This document shows positions 61,801 through 64,000 of a stretch of 64,000 bases of DNA, piece after piece. The notes beneath the pieces were generated by a model that did no database searches, was not told the DNA's origin, and was given only the letters and a program-made list of their open reading frames with translations. The number at the start of each line of letters is the position of its first letter. Positions within the stretch are counted from its first letter, which is position 1. This stretch comes from Lineus longissimus (Eukaryota; Nemertea; Pilidiophora; Heteronemertea; Lineidae). Location: assembly GCF_910592395.1 (NCBI RefSeq), contig NC_088322.1, positions 15,991,431-16,055,430 of the forward strand, in the 5' to 3' direction. The translations under genes and the position numbers were made by a program.

Positions 61801-63825
61801 TCCAGAGTATTGAGAACACTTAATGACTGTTGGAGCTCACCTGATAGATGGCAGTGACTGGAGCTGATGGGCTCAGAAATATGGTCCTCAAACACCGCAA
61901 ACACGCTTCGACATACTTGAGGTTGTTGTGAGAGAGACCTGGAATTATAAACAATCAGGTTGATATCAGAGAAGTAGTGTTGTATAGTAATTGTAAAACC
62001 TTTCTTATGAGTAGCACTGTAATGTGTAATTCTTGGAATTAAGTGTGCGAGATTATTGGAATTGGGTATCAGATAAGATACCTGTGAAAATTCCCACGGT
62101 CTACTTTTAATCCTCCATTCTCCCCAGCGTGATCAATTACGTCAGCATTGATGCGGCTCCTCATTGGATGGAGACGCATCAACGTTGCCCCCTGATTGGT
62201 GCAGACAAAGCTGCGCGTGAATACAAAACAGCTGTCCGCACGCTCTCGGCAGAGAGAGAGAGAGAGAGAAGAGAGCGATAGAGAGTTATTCCAGTCTCCC
62301 GAGTATTTTGTATTCACGCGCAGCTTTGTCTGCACCAATCAGGGGGCAACGTTGATGCGTCTCCATCCAATGAGGAGCCGCATCAATGCTGACGTAATTG
62401 ATCACGCTGGGGAGAATGGAGGATTAAAAGTAGACCGTGGGAATTTTCACAGGTATCTTATCTGATACCCAATTCCAATAATCTCGCACACTTAATTCCA
62501 AGAATTACACATTACAGTGCTACTCAACGTTGCCCCCTGATTGGTGCAGACAAAGCTGCGCGTGAATACAAAACAGCTGTCCGCACGCTCTCGGCAGAGA
62601 GAGAGAGAGAGAGAGAAGAGAGCGATAGAGAGTTATTCCAGTCTCCCGAGTATTTTATAATCACGTGCACGAATCGTCATCCCGACGAACTATTTTATCA
62701 ATTATGACTTTGGTGTGTATAATTTTGTGAAGCAGTGTTAGAATAAAGGATCCGGACGTTAGAAGGCAAATTCAGGACTTATTACGTTTGTAACCTGTGC
62801 AAATACAACAGTAGGGAATTCTGTCAAACTGGATGATCAAGACAAAAGTGATGTAAAAGGTGATTAAGAGTTTGCACAATGCCAACAAGCTTGCCAGCCA
62901 CAACTCTTTACCTTTCAGGAGCACGGAGACACAGCCAGTATCTATGAGACCCTGCACGTTCTCCTCTGTGCCTTTAGCTAGACTTCCCAGCACAACGGCC
63001 GACTCTGTCATCATCTCTGGACCACTCTTCTCCTCGATCATCAACTGCAATAACCTACAAGAACAGAAATAGGCACATGAATACGAAAGTGACGGAAACT
63101 AAGAGTCGACCAAGAGCGCTGTGCAGGATGGTCACCTTGCCCCTTGTATCAGTTTCCTCCAAAGTTTGTTTGTTCCACAACATTAGGAGTAGACACAACC
63201 TACTGACATGAGCAGTCACGCATCATTGGCTTCAAGACTGGCTCAACCTCTGAAACATCCTCAGCCCAGTTGTTCTCGAAAAGACTAAGAGTTGAAATAA
63301 TGAGTACCGTAACCGACATGCCCACTCACCTTGGAACAACCCCCAAAGTCATCAGATAAGACTTCTGTTTGTTGTTACCAATCACTGCATTTTTCATGTC
63401 ACTAAAAAATGTAGAAACTTGAATAAATACTTTTCCTACGCTTCACTTAATACATAATGTCTTGTATTCTAATCTTGGATAAGATAAAGGTTCACATGGA
63501 TAATTTAACATCTATATTGTCATAACCTGTGAATCTATTCTCAAACATAAGGCTGCATATCCACAAACTCTTTGCTTTTGCAGTTTTTCCCAGTTCTATT
63601 TTCGCTTATGACTTGGCTTGGCTTATTGAGCATTCTATCCTGATAGACTGTATCCATGTGCCCTTTTCCTCTTATGCACAGCACAATGTCCCCTTTTGAC
63701 TGGGAATATAAAGAATGAACATTCTTCATTAATATTTCAAGAGCAACTTACACAATAGCTTTATGCCACTTCTCAGATTCGGGGCCAAAAAGTTGATCCA
63801 CGTAATCAGCTCCACTCTCAATTTC
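55891..63825 (-). CDS. ARMC8: Armadillo repeat-containing protein 8, lacking its first exon in this window
   Basis: Scaffold subunit of the CTLH/GID E3 ubiquitin ligase (yeast Gid5 relative), built of armadillo repeats. Minus-strand exons: 63752-63825, 63330-63401, 62912-63054, 61841-61938, 61385-61477, 60840-60996, 60661-60751, 59976-60255, 59658-59750, 59229-59393, 58886-59065, 58414-58563, 57921-58016, 57018-57113, 56738-56810, 56243-56336, 55891-55921. Phases agree; 1986 nt, 661 residues against 673 in human, so only about 10 N-terminal residues are missing. Landmarks: [114 protein letters not shown]. The last exon is tiny ([10 protein letters not shown]). The upstream exon is not identifiable in 63826-64000. 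Confidence 0.94.
57205..57882. repeat. 26-bp hypervariable-type minisatellite in an ARMC8 intron, about 26 copies
   Basis: The unit is GGGTTGGACAGA(C/T)GGTCAG plus GGG(T/G)CCT. Two variable sites produce a mosaic of four unit types along the array. Because 26 is not a multiple of three and the unit has no stop on the plus strand, all three plus frames stay open for more than 230 codons. These are not genes. The array ends about 40 bp from the ARMC8 exon at 57921-58016. Confidence 0.95.
58628..58700 (+). repeat. tRNA-like relic or tRNA-derived SINE head
   Basis: The sequence AGCCTAGTCAGCAGAGTGAC resembles an A box and CTGGTTCAAATC matches a B box at normal spacing, with CTTGTAATCAG at the anticodon-arm position (TGT, Thr-like). 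The acceptor stem does not pair well, so it is a pseudo-tRNA or SINE fragment rather than a working tRNA. It lies in an ARMC8 intron. Confidence 0.4.
61088..61250. repeat. 55-bp tandem repeat in an ARMC8 intron, 3 copies
   Basis: Units beginning CTGCCAACACAAGATGGAAC start at 61088 (preceded by AA), 61143 and 61198, nearly identical. Confidence 0.93.
62009..62525. mobile_element. Foldback element with 220-bp inverted arms
   Basis: The left arm 62009-62228 and right arm 62306-62525 are inverted copies with no mismatch that I can find. They are separated by a 77-bp spacer containing an (AG)n run. The same peptide can be read on both strands because of the symmetry. It lies in the ARMC8 intron between exons 62912-63054 and 61841-61938. 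No transposase frame is present. It could be a foldback/MITE-type transposon or a hairpin created by a template switch. Confidence 0.8.
62524..62656. repeat. Direct repeat of the foldback's inner arm and spacer
   Basis: This stretch repeats 62179-62309 (inner end of the left arm plus the AG-rich spacer) almost exactly, with two extra bases in the AG run. It begins right at the end of the right arm, sharing TC. Confidence 0.85.
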
Positions 63826-64000
63826 CTGAAAAATGTAAATGTCAGCATGAATGAAAGATGCTATTCACAAGTTACACTGGACAGACAATCCCGAGACGAT
63901 GACTATTTTGCCAGTGTTTTCACCAGAACCTCCCAGAAATCGGACATGTCAGACAACATCCCATACATACGATACATGACCCCTTGCCCGATATGCTTGT
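63826..64000. other. Right window edge, ARMC8 upstream intron
   Basis: I see no splice-flanked frame matching the ARMC8 N-terminus here. The first coding exon should lie further right. Confidence 0.5.

Noticed and set aside
62069-62465. Matching 89-codon frames on both strands
   Set aside because: They arise from the perfect inverted arms of the foldback, so the shared peptide is a symmetry effect and not a gene.

Overview
This is a piece of an intron-rich animal nuclear genome, not a microbial one. Every confident gene is split by GT-AG introns, exon phases join without conflict, AATAAA signals follow the stop codons, and the proteins belong to conserved metazoan families. A tandem-DED caspase, intron densities close to vertebrate ones and an abundance of minisatellites suggest a marine invertebrate. 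A lancelet is my first guess; a mollusc, brachiopod or other invertebrate cannot be excluded from sequence alone.

Layout. (1) 1-6142: downstream flank and probable long 3' UTR of the first gene, with minisatellites. (2) 6143-29210, minus: a complete CTD small phosphatase (CTDSP/SCP family), 8 coding exons, with an 18.8 kb first intron full of tandem repeats and one TIR element. (3) 30969-35082, minus: an initiator caspase of the caspase-8/10 type, with two DEDs, a very long linker, a QACQG active site and a tandemly duplicated terminal coding exon. (4) 36804-37454, plus: NDUFB3, a complex I accessory subunit, divergent from the caspase. (5) 39049-46580, minus: CASC3/Barentsz, the exon-junction-complex core protein, with two possible terminal exons. 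(6) 50208-54521, minus: ACTR3, the Arp3 subunit of Arp2/3, in 11 exons. (7) 55891 to about 63825, minus: ARMC8, a CTLH E3-ligase scaffold, nearly complete; its first exon lies beyond the right edge.

The genes are mostly housekeeping and do not form one pathway. The caspase and NDUFB3 are neighbours here, and the CASP8/CASP10/CFLAR cluster lies next to NDUFB3 in human, so this may be an old linkage. Repeats include at least fifteen tandem arrays, a MITE family with copies just upstream of NDUFB3 and CASC3, a TIR element with GCRCTTACACCAC ends, and a 220-bp perfect-arm foldback inside ARMC8. The most interesting items are the duplicated caspase terminal exon, an orphan plus-strand exon at 30335-30487, and the foldback. 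Exon boundaries were read by eye from splice consensus, phase and family homology; no alignment or transcript data were available.
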